Source: XYD12-FULL-36-8 sp964613805
GTDB lineage: Bacteria; Bacteroidota; Ignavibacteria; Ignavibacteriales; Ignavibacteriaceae
Length of the DNA: 64,000 nt
Assembly: GCA_964613805.1 (NCBI GenBank)
Contig: CAZTJF010000016.1
Span: forward strand, 34,693 to 98,692
Reading direction: 5' to 3'
How positions within the stretch are numbered: position 1 is the first letter of the stretch; each line of letters starts with the position of its first letter. The notes below the pieces were generated by a model, which did not search any database, was not told where the DNA came from, and saw nothing but the letters and a program-made list of their open reading frames with translations. A program made the position numbers and the translations under genes. Shown piece by piece: positions 54,265 through 63,904 of this stretch.

Positions 54265-56790
54265 ATGAAATATCTATTCATACTATTTTTTATAATAATT
54301 AAATTAGTTTATCCACAAACAGGTTCTGTAAAAGGCAAAGTAAGTGATGGTGGCTCGTCCATTCCTTCTGTAAACATTTTAATTGTCGGTGAAAATTACG
54401 GAACAGTTACTGATATTAATGGAAATTATGTTCTCAATTCAATTCCTATCGGCGAATATGAGCTACGTTTTAGCATTGTAGGATACGAAACAAAGTTTAT
54501 TGATGTGACAATTCTTTCAAACAAAACACTCGAATTAAATGTAAATTTAAATTCAAAAATGATCGAAATAGGTGAGGTGCAAGTAACTGGCTTAAAGCAG
54601 CAGCAATTAAGTGATACGCGCACAAGTTTATTGGATTTAAATCCTAAAAGTGCAAAAATACTTCCCGGTGCCGGAGAAGATGTTTTACGAACTTTGCAGT
54701 CATTACCCGGAGTCTTATCACCGAATGATTTTTCATCCCAATTGGTTATAAGGGGAAGCGGTCCGGATCAGAATTTAATAATTATGGATAACATTGAAAT
54801 ATTTAATCCATACAGACTATATGGAGTAATTAGCATGTTTAATCCTGATGCTGTATCGGATGTAAATCTTATTTCAGGAGGATTTCCCGCAAAATATGGT
54901 GATCGTTTATCGGCAGTACTTGATGTGACTAATCGTGAAGGTGATTCAAAAAAATATCTTTCCGGGAGCATCAATGCTTCAATAATCGATGCCAATCTTG
55001 TTTTTGAAGGCAAAAATCCTTTTAATTTAAACGGCAGCTGGTTGATAAACTCACGGCGAACTTACTATGATTTGATCATCGAGCCATTTGTCAAGAATGC
55101 CGGTTTAGTGGAGGAGAATGTGACCTTTCCAAACTTTTATGATTTCCAAACTAAAATTGTAATCGGTCCATACAATGGTCACAAATTTTTATTAAATGGA
55201 ATTTATTCACGTGACGGAGTAGATGTACTTAGTGCAAATAACCGAAAAACTCCGGACAGTATTGATGTATATAATATTACTAAGAATGACGTTGTGGGAT
55301 TATCATGGCATTATGTTCCTAACAGAAATTTGTTGAATAAATTCGTAGTGTCTTGGTATCGAAATAGCGGTGCAACAAATTTTGATTCACAAATTTTAGA
55401 TCCGTCTCTAAACCGCGAAGATTTCAAGGATGTTATTCCCGATACATTATCGCCCTACCTTCTTGGATTTAAATTTAATGCGGATTTTATATTTCGAAAA
55501 TATTCAATTGATGACCGATTCACTTATTTGTGGGGAGATAATGTTTTCGAAGCTGGAGCAGGTGTTGACTTTATGCAGACGCTTGTGAACTTTAAGTTTA
55601 AGCTTGATCCTGAGCTTGAAGCAATATTATCCTCAAATCCTCAATTCAGGGCTGTTCTCAAAGATTTGAAGAACACACGAAATTATAACCGATATAGACT
55701 CTTCGCTCAAAATAATTTTAAGCTTAATGAAAAAATTTTCATTCAGCCGAGTTTGCGGTTTGATTACTATGATATCCTAGACAAAGTTTATCTTGCACCA
55801 AGAATTTCTTTATCTTATGGATTGGATGAAGTCACAACATTACGCGCAGTATTTGGACTTTATTTTCAGTCACCCGGCTACGAAAAAATTGTTGATCAAG
55901 GAGTGCTGTTTGATTTTGCCGATCGCTACACCAAACAGCTTTCTGCCGAAAATGCTTTGCATTATGTTTTAGGAATTGAAAGATGGTTAAGCGGGGAGTG
56001 GAGCTTGCGATTAGAAGGTTATTATAAAAGTTTTGATAATTTAATCAAGCAAAAAAAAGTTCACGGTTCACAATATTACACTGAAAAAGTGCCAGGTAAA
56101 AATCCGAAATATATTAGCGGGTGGACGAGACCAATTACAATCAGTGGAGATTCTATAACTCAAATTCCAATTAATGATTCTTACGGTGAATCTTATGGTA
56201 TGGAGGTCTTTCTATCAAAAAAGAATATCATGAATGAAAGCCGATTTTCCGGTTGGATATCTTACTCTCTTGCATGGGCTGATAGATTTGAAGATTCGAA
56301 AAAATTACCATTTCGTTTTGATCAGAGACACACTGTAAATATTGTGTTGAATTATCAACTCAATAGCTGGCTTGATTTGGGTATTAGGTGGCAGTATGGA
56401 TCCGGATTTCCATATTCGGAACCATTGGGAATCAAACCTCGAATTATTCTTGCTGACAATGATTTGGATGGCAGACCTGAAACTCCTGTTATTGCTACAA
56501 GAACAAATTCAAATAATCAAAATGAACAAGAAGTTATTTATGATATTGATTTTGGAAACAATAAATTAAATGCTCGTAAACCGATTTATCATCGATTGGA
56601 TCTTCGCTTGACAGCATTGACAGAATTTTGGAATTTGAATTGGACTTTTTATCTCGATGTAATAAATGTTTACAATCGTTCAAATGTTATTGCTTACGAT
56701 TATTATGTTAATCCCAACTTAACATTAGGTCGCGAAACAAACACAATGTTCCCGATTGTTCCAACATTAGGTTTTAGTGTAAAATTTTGA
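54265..56790 (+). CDS. TonB-dependent receptor with CarboxypepD_reg N-terminus
   Basis: 841 residues. Signal peptide ~1-18. A CarboxypepD_reg-like domain (~20-105; GSVKGKVSDGGSSIPSVNIL, GTVTDINGNYVLNSIPIGEYE) is followed by a plug domain (~110-225; LRTLQSLPGVLSPNDFSSQL, LVIRGSGPDQNLIIMDNIEI, GGFPAKYGDRLSAVLDVTNR) and a 22-strand-type barrel ending in an aromatic Phe (LGFSVKF). Takes up a large or scarce ligand through the outer membrane using energy from ExbB/ExbD/TonB. No partner SusD gene is adjacent. The ligand is not evident. The gene has no close upstream partner. Confidence 0.93.
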   Translation: MKYLFILFFIIIKLVYPQTGSVKGKVSDGGSSIPSVNILIVGENYGTVTDINGNYVLNSIPIGEYELRFSIVGYETKFIDVTILSNKTLELNVNLNSKMIEIGEVQVTGLKQQQLSDTRTSLLDLNPKSAKILPGAGEDVLRTLQSLPGVLSPNDFSSQLVIRGSGPDQNLIIMDNIEIFNPYRLYGVISMFNPDAVSDVNLISGGFPAKYGDRLSAVLDVTNREGDSKKYLSGSINASIIDANLVFEGKNPFNLNGSWLINSRRTYYDLIIEPFVKNAGLVEENVTFPNFYDFQTKIVIGPYNGHKFLLNGIYSRDGVDVLSANNRKTPDSIDVYNITKNDVVGLSWHYVPNRNLLNKFVVSWYRNSGATNFDSQILDPSLNREDFKDVIPDTLSPYLLGFKFNADFIFRKYSIDDRFTYLWGDNVFEAGAGVDFMQTLVNFKFKLDPELEAILSSNPQFRAVLKDLKNTRNYNRYRLFAQNNFKLNEKIFIQPSLRFDYYDILDKVYLAPRISLSYGLDEVTTLRAVFGLYFQSPGYEKIVDQGVLFDFADRYTKQLSAENALHYVLGIERWLSGEWSLRLEGYYKSFDNLIKQKKVHGSQYYTEKVPGKNPKYISGWTRPITISGDSITQIPINDSYGESYGMEVFLSKKNIMNESRFSGWISYSLAWADRFEDSKKLPFRFDQRHTVNIVLNYQLNSWLDLGIRWQYGSGFPYSEPLGIKPRIILADNDLDGRPETPVIATRTNSNNQNEQEVIYDIDFGNNKLNARKPIYHRLDLRLTALTEFWNLNWTFYLDVINVYNRSNVIAYDYYVNPNLTLGRETNTMFPIVPTLGFSVKF

Positions 56791-56838
56791 TTAGGTTAAT
56801 TCTAATAATTTAGCAGTTATTCATCAAATATTTTATTA

Positions 56839-57714
56839 ATGCCTGAAAAGAAGAATAAATATATTGACTATGGAGATCGAGGAAGGTACAATTCCAATAA
56901 TAAATTGAATGATCTCACGGGTAAGGAGTGGATTAAATTCTCTAAATCTTGGTTTGTTCACCGTCCTCCAAGAAGGAAAGAAGATGAGTTGCTGCATCCT
57001 GCAAAATTTCCAGAATCTCTCATTGAAGAGTTCATATCCTTTTTTACGAAGGAAGGTGAGTGGGTTTTAGACCCGTTTATGGGTACTGGAAGTACGATGC
57101 TTGCTGCTGGTAAATTAAATAGAAATGCAGTCGGTGTTGAACTTTCCAAAGATTATTATGATTCGTCCGCACGAAGAATAAAAAGGAATAAATATTTATC
57201 AGAATTATTCCCAATTCACGGCTCGTCAGAAAAATTATTAAATCTTATTCCTTCAGCCATCCAAAAGAAAATTCTGTTTGATTATGTAATTACTTCTCCG
57301 CCATATTGGAATCAGCTTGACCGAAATTCTTTACGGCAAAAAGCACGATCGAAAAAAGGTCTTTCAACAAAATATTCTGAAGATGAAGATGACTTAGGCA
57401 ATGTAAAGGATTATCAAGCCTTCATTTCAAAGCAAGCTGAGATATTCGACAGTGTTTACGATTGTACTAAACCAAATGGATATCTAACCATAATTATAAA
57501 CAATGTTTACTGCAATGGAAGACTCTTTCCACTCGCATTTGATACAGCCATTTCGTTAACTGACCGAGGTGAAAAGTCTTGGGTGTTAAAGGATGAAAAA
57601 GTTTGGCTTCAGGATGATAAACCATTAATAGCTCTCGGAGTAAACAATGCCTGGGTTGCTAATCGGCATCATCAATACTGCTTAATTTTTAGAAAGGAAC
57701 AGCCAAAAAAATAG
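56839..57714 (+). CDS. Solitary DNA methyltransferase (N4/N6 type)
   Basis: 291 residues. Amino-methyltransferase motifs in the order X-I-IV: HPAKFPESLIEEF (~53-65), SAM motif DPFMGTGSTMLAAG (78-91) and catalytic TSPPYWNQL (152-160). This order fits the gamma class. TSPPY is typical of N4-cytosine enzymes, though N6-adenine cannot be excluded. There is little room for a separate target-recognition domain; the stretch after motif IV (~160-200) may supply it. No restriction endonuclease gene is nearby, so it is an orphan. Its stop abuts the xseA ATG with no gap. Confidence 0.85.
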   Translation: MPEKKNKYIDYGDRGRYNSNNKLNDLTGKEWIKFSKSWFVHRPPRRKEDELLHPAKFPESLIEEFISFFTKEGEWVLDPFMGTGSTMLAAGKLNRNAVGVELSKDYYDSSARRIKRNKYLSELFPIHGSSEKLLNLIPSAIQKKILFDYVITSPPYWNQLDRNSLRQKARSKKGLSTKYSEDEDDLGNVKDYQAFISKQAEIFDSVYDCTKPNGYLTIIINNVYCNGRLFPLAFDTAISLTDRGEKSWVLKDEKVWLQDDKPLIALGVNNAWVANRHHQYCLIFRKEQPKK

Positions 57715-58917
57715 ATGCAGGATTTATTCTCAAATATAAACGCTCTAACAGTTTCAGAGCTTACCAAGCAGATTAAAATTACCCTAGAAGAAGGTTTTTC
57801 AGAGGTGATCGTGATTGGCGAGATTTCAAATTTTAAAGCTCATGTATCAGGTCACTGGTATTTTAATTTAAAGGATTCGAATGCAGTAATCTCCTGTGCT
57901 ATGTGGAAAGGATTAAACGACTATGTTTTTTTTACACCACAAGATGGCATGAAGATTATTGTATCAGGTCGAATTACAGTTTATCCGCCAAGAGGAAGTT
58001 ATCAGATTGATGTTCGTTCAATGAAACCTGCCGGTGAAGGCGAGCTTCAAGCGGCGTTTGAGAAGCTGAAGCGCAAACTTGCAGATGAAGGATTGTTTGA
58101 TGAAACACATAAGAAACCAGTTCCGGAGTTTCCGAAAAAAATAGGAATTGTCACTGCAAAAGATGGCGCTGCATTTCAAGATATGATAAGTGTTGCCGAA
58201 AGGAGATTTCCTTTAGTTGAGTTGGTAATTGCACCTGCAAGAGTGCAAGGAAGCGGTGCCGCAGAAAGTATTGTCGAGAGTTTGAAACTTTTGAATAAGC
58301 AAAAGGATATTGATGTGATTATTGTAGCTCGAGGCGGCGGCAGTATAGAGGACCTTTGGGCTTTCAACGAGGAAATGGTTGCAAGAGAAATTTTCGCTTC
58401 AAAAATTCCTATAATATCCGGAATTGGACACGAAGTGGACTTCACAATTGCAGATTTTGTGGCAGATTTACGTGCTCCAACTCCCTCAGCTGCAATGGAA
58501 ATTGCTACTCCCGATAAGGATGATTTTTTTGTCTTTATTGATGAATTTTCATATAATTCATCGCAAAAATTGGAAGGGCTTTGTACTGAAAATCGCCAAA
58601 GAGTTAACCAAATTTTGAACAGTTATGGTTTTCGTTATCCAACTGACTTAGTTAGAAAGCACTCGCAATTAACTGACAATTTGATTTACAAAATTTTAAA
58701 CGGTATAGATAAAAAGTACAGCTATTTTATTAACAAAGTCATGCTTAGGTCCAAAGTTATCGAGTCGCACAGCGTTCAGAATACTTTGAAGAAAGGATTT
58801 GCGCTTGTTAAACAAGATTCACATTTTGTAAGAAGATTAACCGGTTTTGAACATAGAAAACCAGCACTATTGAAATTTTATGATGGCGATGTTGAAATAA
58901 TTAAAAGAGGGAATTGA
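57715..58917 (+). CDS. xseA: Exodeoxyribonuclease VII large subunit
   Basis: 400 residues. An N-terminal OB-fold (~1-100; VIGEISNFKAHVSGHWYFNLK, MKPAGEGELQ) is followed by the catalytic core: KKIGIVTAKDGAAFQDMISV, VIIVARGGGSIEDLWAFNEE and GIGHEVDFTIADFVADLRAPTP (shortened: GIGHEVDFTIADF). Then a helical tail that binds XseB. It degrades single-stranded DNA from both ends with the small subunit. It starts immediately after the methyltransferase stop codon, so the two are translated from one message. Confidence 0.96.
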   Translation: MQDLFSNINALTVSELTKQIKITLEEGFSEVIVIGEISNFKAHVSGHWYFNLKDSNAVISCAMWKGLNDYVFFTPQDGMKIIVSGRITVYPPRGSYQIDVRSMKPAGEGELQAAFEKLKRKLADEGLFDETHKKPVPEFPKKIGIVTAKDGAAFQDMISVAERRFPLVELVIAPARVQGSGAAESIVESLKLLNKQKDIDVIIVARGGGSIEDLWAFNEEMVAREIFASKIPIISGIGHEVDFTIADFVADLRAPTPSAAMEIATPDKDDFFVFIDEFSYNSSQKLEGLCTENRQRVNQILNSYGFRYPTDLVRKHSQLTDNLIYKILNGIDKKYSYFINKVMLRSKVIESHSVQNTLKKGFALVKQDSHFVRRLTGFEHRKPALLKFYDGDVEIIKRGN

Positions 58918-58948
58918 GCTTACCATTCCAATTAACCAAAAAATAATT

Positions 58949-59203
58949 ATGAAGAAAAAAGACACAGGCAATTTTGAAAAAAAAATTCTAAGGTTAGAAG
59001 AAATTTCCGATCTCCTTGAGGCGGGAGAAACACAGCTTGAAGATGCCATAAATCTTTTTGAAGAGGGGATTGAACTTTCAAAAGATTGCTTAACCACTCT
59101 TAAAAATGCAGAACTAAAAATTACTGAACTGAAGAAGAAAATTGACTCAGCTAACTATGACAGCAAATCTACATCAAAAAAGAAAAATGACGGAGATGAT
59201 TGA
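58949..59203 (+). CDS. xseB: Exodeoxyribonuclease VII small subunit
   Basis: 84 residues, typical length. FEKKILRLEEISDLLEAGET and LEDAINLFEEGIELSKDCL match XseB. Coiled helices pair with the XseA tail. It lies between xseA and dxs, as in many bacteria. Confidence 0.95.
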   Translation: MKKKDTGNFEKKILRLEEISDLLEAGETQLEDAINLFEEGIELSKDCLTTLKNAELKITELKKKIDSANYDSKSTSKKKNDGDD

Positions 59204-59205
59204 TA

Positions 59206-61125
59206 ATGAGCGAAAGCACTAAATACGAAATACTTTCAAAAGTAAATATTCCCTCTGATGTTAGAAACTTAGACCTTGCCCAGTTAAAAACACTTTGTTC
59301 CGATATCAGAGAATTTCTGATTGATACTATTTCAGAAGTAGGCGGACATTTTGGCGGCGGTTTAGGAACTGTAGAACTAACTGTCGCATTACATAAAGTT
59401 TTTGAAACTCCAAATGATCTTATTGTTTGGGATACCGGTCATCAAGCATATCCCCATAAAATTCTCACTGGTAGAAAGGGTGCTCTAAAAACAATTCGAC
59501 AGTTAAACGGCATCAGCGGATTCTTGAAGAGAACTGAAAGTGAATATGATGCATTTGGTGCCGGGCATGCGTCAACGTCTATATCTGCTGCTTTAGGAAT
59601 GGCTGTTGCCAGAGATATCCGAAAGGAACATAAAAAAGTTGTAGCTATAATTGGTGATGGAGCAATGACCGGAGGTATGGCTTACGAAGCAATGAATAAT
59701 TCAGGAGTGATAAAATCTGATTTGATAGTTGTGCTAAATGATAACAATATGTCCATAGCTCCGAATGTGTGGCAAATTTCAAACTATTTTACTGAAATGA
59801 TTGCTCACCCTGATTACAATAAATTTAAAGGACAAATTTGGGATTTAACCGGTAAGCTCGATCAATTTGGTGATAGACTTAGAAGAATTGCCGTCCGTCT
59901 CGAAAGCGGTATTAAAGCTGTTATAACTCCCGGAATGTTATTCGAAGCTCTTGGGTTTAGATATTTTGGTCCGGTCAATGGTCATAACCTTCATCAATTA
60001 ATTAAAATATTTGAACAAGTCAAAGAACTCAAAGGACCAATTCTTGTCCATACATTAACTGAAAAAGGCAGAGGTTATAAACCAGCAGAGGAACACACTC
60101 AGAGACTTCACGCATCAACTCCATTCGATAAGCTTACAGGAAAGGCATTTAAAAAAGCTGGAGCGGCTGCCTCTTATACATCTATTTTTGGAAACGCACT
60201 TGCTCAAATCATTAAAGAAAATCCTTCCGTTGTCGGTATTACCGGTGCAATGCCTGACGGAACAGGAATGGATATTGTTCAGAAAGAATGTCCTGAGAAT
60301 TATTTTGATGTTGGCATAGCTGAAGAACATGCTGTAACATTTGCAGCCGGATTAGCAACACAAGGTGTTATTCCTGTAGTGGCAATTTATTCCACCTTTC
60401 TTCAACGTGCTATTGATCAAATGATTCATGATGTTAGTCTTCAGAAATTGCATGTAGTGTTTGTGCTTGATCGTGCGGGATTGGTTGGAGCTGATGGTCC
60501 TACTCATCATGGTTCATTTGATATTTCTTATCTTCGATTTATTCCTGGAATGGTAATTATGGCTCCAAAGGATGAATCTGAGCTTAGAGACATGATTTAC
60601 ACGGCTGTAACCTACAAACAAGGTCCAGTTGCTTTACGCTATCCTAGAGGATCAGCTCTCGGCGTTCCGCTGAAAGAGGAATTTGATTTGATAGAAATTG
60701 GAAAAAGCGAGAAACTGGAAGAGGGAAATGACGTCGCACTTCTTGCCTTTGGCTCCATGGTTGATTATGCGACGAAAGCAAGACATATTCTTTTAGAAAA
60801 TTCCATCAGCTGCGAAGTGATTAATATGCGTTTTGCTAAACCGCTTGATACTCAGCGATTAGATGAAATTGCTCACAAGTTTCAAAGAATTGTAACTTTA
60901 GAAGAAAATTCTCTTGCTGGTGGCTTCGGCAGCGCAATCGCAGAGTATTTTGCGGATAAAAAATATAAGAATGATATTCTTAGAATAGGTTTGCCCGATT
61001 ATTTTATTGATCATGGTACACAGGAGGAATTGCATAGACTTCTTGGTATAGATCCGAAAGGTATTTCTGAAAAAGTTAAATTGTTTTGCCAATCTGAAAG
61101 CTATCCAAAAGAGGTTGCAGTTTGA
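59206..61125 (+). CDS. dxs: 1-deoxy-D-xylulose-5-phosphate synthase
   Basis: 639 residues from the ATG at 59206, 10 nt after GGAG (59192-59195); a TTG at 59200 is in frame but only 4 nt from that site. Thiamine-diphosphate enzyme for the first step of the non-mevalonate isoprenoid pathway (pyruvate plus glyceraldehyde-3-phosphate). Motifs: DTGHQAYPHKILTGR, IGDGAMTGGMAYEAMNN (ThDP-Mg site), NDNNMSIAPN, EEHAVTFAAGLA with the conserved Glu, and RYPRGSALG. The C-terminal transketolase-like domain is complete. Overlaps the next gene. Confidence 0.97.
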   Translation: MSESTKYEILSKVNIPSDVRNLDLAQLKTLCSDIREFLIDTISEVGGHFGGGLGTVELTVALHKVFETPNDLIVWDTGHQAYPHKILTGRKGALKTIRQLNGISGFLKRTESEYDAFGAGHASTSISAALGMAVARDIRKEHKKVVAIIGDGAMTGGMAYEAMNNSGVIKSDLIVVLNDNNMSIAPNVWQISNYFTEMIAHPDYNKFKGQIWDLTGKLDQFGDRLRRIAVRLESGIKAVITPGMLFEALGFRYFGPVNGHNLHQLIKIFEQVKELKGPILVHTLTEKGRGYKPAEEHTQRLHASTPFDKLTGKAFKKAGAAASYTSIFGNALAQIIKENPSVVGITGAMPDGTGMDIVQKECPENYFDVGIAEEHAVTFAAGLATQGVIPVVAIYSTFLQRAIDQMIHDVSLQKLHVVFVLDRAGLVGADGPTHHGSFDISYLRFIPGMVIMAPKDESELRDMIYTAVTYKQGPVALRYPRGSALGVPLKEEFDLIEIGKSEKLEEGNDVALLAFGSMVDYATKARHILLENSISCEVINMRFAKPLDTQRLDEIAHKFQRIVTLEENSLAGGFGSAIAEYFADKKYKNDILRIGLPDYFIDHGTQEELHRLLGIDPKGISEKVKLFCQSESYPKEVAV

Positions 61126-62132
61126 CAGATCAAACTAAAATTGCAGTAATTGGACTTGGTGGTGTTGCGCAGTTAATTCACCTTCCGAATTTATTAAAAA
61201 TTAATAACGCAACTGTTACAGCAGTTGCTGAAATAAATAAAAATCGCTTAACTACAATTGCTGATAAATTTAATATAAAAGAAAGATATACTGACTATAA
61301 AGAACTTCTGGCAGTAGATGAGTGTGACGCAGTTATAATTGCAACACCAACAAGTACACACAAGGATATTGCAATAGATTGTCTCAAAGCAAAGAAAAAC
61401 ATATTAGTTGAAAAACCATTAGCCCGAACACACGATGAAGCTAAACTCATTCTCGGTGCGGCAAAAAAATATAAAAAGAAATTAATGGTCGGAATGAATT
61501 TAAGATTCAGACCAGATGCAATGCTCTTGAGAAGTTTATTAAGTTCAGGCGAAATAGGAGAACCCTTTTATGTAAAGTGCGGATGGATAAGAAGACAAAG
61601 CAGCACTCAGAAATGGTTTACAAGAAAAACCGAATCCGGAGGCGGAGTAATTATTGATTTAGGAATATTACTACTTGATTTATCGCTTTGGCTTTTAAAT
61701 TATCCTTCTGTTCATTCCATTTCTACAAAAAATTTTAATCACAACACAAAAAATGTTGAAGATACTTCTGTGAGTTTTATCAAGTTTATCAACTCTTCCA
61801 TTATATCAGTGGAAACAAGCTGGTCGTTGGTGCTGGAAAGAGATGAATTTTATGTGAACATTTATGGAACAAAAGGGTATGCGACTCTTAATCCATTCAG
61901 AGTTTATAAAAAGTTAGAAGATCAAACTATGGATTTAACACCATCGCAGCCCGAAAGTCCACTAACATTATTTAGAAAATCTTATCTCAATGAACTTAAA
62001 AGTTTTATTGGTGCAGTTCGCGGATTGAATCCAGTATTTTCTTCCGGTGAGGAAGCGTTATCGCGAATGCATATTATTGATGCCATGTATAAGTCTGCTT
62101 CACTAAATAAAGAAGTCGTTTTTAAAACATGA
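61122..62132 (+). CDS. Gfo/Idh/MocA-family NAD(P) oxidoreductase
   Basis: 336 residues from a TTG at 61122 that overlaps the dxs stop codon (TTGA); GAGG (61111-61114) lies 7 nt before it and no ATG is near. The nucleotide fold is VIGLGGVAQLIHLPNL (~8-23). The family signature NILVEKPLART with the catalytic-type Lys is at ~90-100. A C-terminal alpha/beta domain follows (GGGVIIDLGILLLDLSLWLL, typical of the GG..D.G.H site with the His missing). Oxidises or reduces a sugar-like substrate; which one is not shown. Confidence 0.85.
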   Translation: MTDQTKIAVIGLGGVAQLIHLPNLLKINNATVTAVAEINKNRLTTIADKFNIKERYTDYKELLAVDECDAVIIATPTSTHKDIAIDCLKAKKNILVEKPLARTHDEAKLILGAAKKYKKKLMVGMNLRFRPDAMLLRSLLSSGEIGEPFYVKCGWIRRQSSTQKWFTRKTESGGGVIIDLGILLLDLSLWLLNYPSVHSISTKNFNHNTKNVEDTSVSFIKFINSSIISVETSWSLVLERDEFYVNIYGTKGYATLNPFRVYKKLEDQTMDLTPSQPESPLTLFRKSYLNELKSFIGAVRGLNPVFSSGEEALSRMHIIDAMYKSASLNKEVVFKT

Positions 62133-62833
62133 AAACGAAAATATTACTAGTTGATGATGAGAAGGACATTGTCGAATTTCTAGAATATAATTTAGTCCAA
62201 GAAGGATTTGAGGTTATATCTGCCTACAATGGAATGGAGGCACTTAAAAAACTATCCGAAAAACCCGATTTGGTTATTCTTGATATAATGATGCCTCAAT
62301 TAAACGGTTATGATGTTTGTAAAAAGATCAGAACTATTCATGAGTTTCGTCAAACGCCTGTAATTTTTCTAACAGCAAAATCAAGTGAAGTTGATGAGAT
62401 AAAAGGTTTGGAAATTGGAGCGAATGATTTCATACAAAAACCGATCTCCCCTAAAAAATTAATCGCACGGGTAAAAGCCAATCTAAGGAAAGATGTTAAA
62501 AAAGCTGAAGAGAAATCTCTTCCCGCAATTATAAAAATCGGTCCGCTTAGTATTGATAGAAATAAATATAAAGTGAACATAGCAGGCTCCGAAAAAATAT
62601 TTCCGCGCAAAGAATTTGAATTGCTGTATTATCTTGCAAATAATCCGGATAAAGTATTTGATAGAAATACATTGCTGAAAGATGTATGGGGCTTGGATGT
62701 TTATGTTGTGGATAGAACTGTTGATGTTCATATTAGAAAAATTCGCGAGAAGTTAGGGAAGCATGCCAATATTATCGAAACTGTGAAAGGAATTGGATAC
62801 AAATTCATTGCTTTGGAAAAATCTAAAACATAA
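62129..62833 (+). CDS. OmpR/PhoB-type response regulator
   Basis: 234 residues. Receiver (~1-120) with D9/D10, phospho-acceptor D52 (LVILDIMMPQLNG), T in VIFLTAKS and K in FIQKP. A winged-helix DNA-binding domain (~135-230) with ALEYNLVQ-like N-terminal features and the recognition region VDRTVDVHIRKIREKL and ETVKGIGYKF. Activates or represses promoters on phosphorylation by the kinase that overlaps its 3' end. Starts inside the stop of the previous gene (ATGA). Confidence 0.93.
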   Translation: MKTKILLVDDEKDIVEFLEYNLVQEGFEVISAYNGMEALKKLSEKPDLVILDIMMPQLNGYDVCKKIRTIHEFRQTPVIFLTAKSSEVDEIKGLEIGANDFIQKPISPKKLIARVKANLRKDVKKAEEKSLPAIIKIGPLSIDRNKYKVNIAGSEKIFPRKEFELLYYLANNPDKVFDRNTLLKDVWGLDVYVVDRTVDVHIRKIREKLGKHANIIETVKGIGYKFIALEKSKT

Positions 62834-63839
62834 TCTTTACTCATCACACGTTTACCTTAAAGAGTTCCTGCTTTTTAATCTATTCATTTTAATTGTTATC
62901 ATTCTGCTTGAAAGCAGAATATCAATACTGATTCCACTTATAATTTTAATTCTTATTTTCAGCTTAATTTACTTTTATCAAATAGGCAAAAAAAGAAATG
63001 CTGAAGTTGAAGAAATTAAAAAAATAATTGAAGGTATTCGTAAAAATGAATTGCATGATTCATCCGAGATTAAGCTGGGAAAACATTTGCAGATTCTTGA
63101 AGATGAAATCAAGGAAATGTTTGTTAAGAATAAAAATGATATAGAGTATCTTAAAAAGCTTGAGAAGATCCGTACAGAATTTTTAGGGAATGTTTCTCAT
63201 GAATTGAGAAATCCCATTTTTGCAATTCAAGGATATATTGAAACGCTGCGGGATGGAGCGATTGATGATCCTAAAGTGAATAAACATTTTCTTGAAAAAG
63301 CGACTGATCACACAATCAACTTAAGCAACTTGTTGAATGATCTGATTGATATTTCAATGATTGAATCTGGTGAGATGAGATTAAGTTATAGATATTTCGA
63401 AGTAAATGAATTTCTTCAACCGATCGTAAATCAATTAAAATCATTAGCTGACGAAAAGCATTTAGAACTTATTTATCATCCAAGTCGAGCAAATCTTAAA
63501 CTTTTTGGTGATAAAAATAAACTGAAACAAGCATTGGATAACTTAATTACCAATGCGATTAAATATACGGAGATGGGTAAAGTCGAGATACTAGTTGAAG
63601 AAGATCACAAATTTGGAAGAATAATTATTCGCGATACTGGTATAGGAATTCCTGAGGAAGATTTAAGTAGAATTTTTGAGCGATTTTATCGAGTTGATAA
63701 AGCAAGGTCAAGAGAAGTTGGCGGTACGGGTTTAGGATTAGCCATTGTGAAACACATCGTTGAAGCTCACAGCTCAAAAATTATAGTTACAAGTAAAGTG
63801 GGGGAGGGTTCTGAATTTTCTTTTAACTTAAAAAAATAA
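62793..63839 (+). CDS. PhoR-like membrane histidine kinase
   Basis: About 348 residues from a TTG at 62793; the start is uncertain. The AAAGG at 62786-62790 is only 2 nt away, and another TTG lies in frame at 62808. Two membrane helices (~25-63) with almost no periplasmic loop, a HAMP-like coil, then HisKA with His136 (NVSHELRNPIFAIQGYIETL), N box DNLITNAIKYTE, DTGIGIPEEDL and GGTGLGLAIVKHIVEAH. No separate sensor domain, so it may sense inside the membrane or through a partner as PhoR does. It overlaps the regulator gene by 41 nt and is its partner. Confidence 0.9.
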   Translation: MDTNSLLWKNLKHNLYSSHVYLKEFLLFNLFILIVIILLESRISILIPLIILILIFSLIYFYQIGKKRNAEVEEIKKIIEGIRKNELHDSSEIKLGKHLQILEDEIKEMFVKNKNDIEYLKKLEKIRTEFLGNVSHELRNPIFAIQGYIETLRDGAIDDPKVNKHFLEKATDHTINLSNLLNDLIDISMIESGEMRLSYRYFEVNEFLQPIVNQLKSLADEKHLELIYHPSRANLKLFGDKNKLKQALDNLITNAIKYTEMGKVEILVEEDHKFGRIIIRDTGIGIPEEDLSRIFERFYRVDKARSREVGGTGLGLAIVKHIVEAHSSKIIVTSKVGEGSEFSFNLKK

Positions 63840-63845
63840 GTAATT

Positions 63846-63904
63846 AAAAAGATATACCAGATTTAGCTTAATCAATAGCGGGTAGAAATCTGGTATATCT
63901 TTTT
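63846..63904 (+). terminator. Strong terminator after the PhoR-like gene
   Basis: AAAAAGATATACCAGATTT (63846-63864) pairs perfectly over 19 bp with 63886-63904, with a 21-nt loop. The right arm ends in a T-run. Nothing else is recognised up to 64000. Confidence 0.85.

Noticed and set aside
54265..56790. TonB-dependent receptor as part of a SusCD polysaccharide locus
   Set aside because: No SusD-like lipoprotein or glycoside hydrolase gene is next to it.
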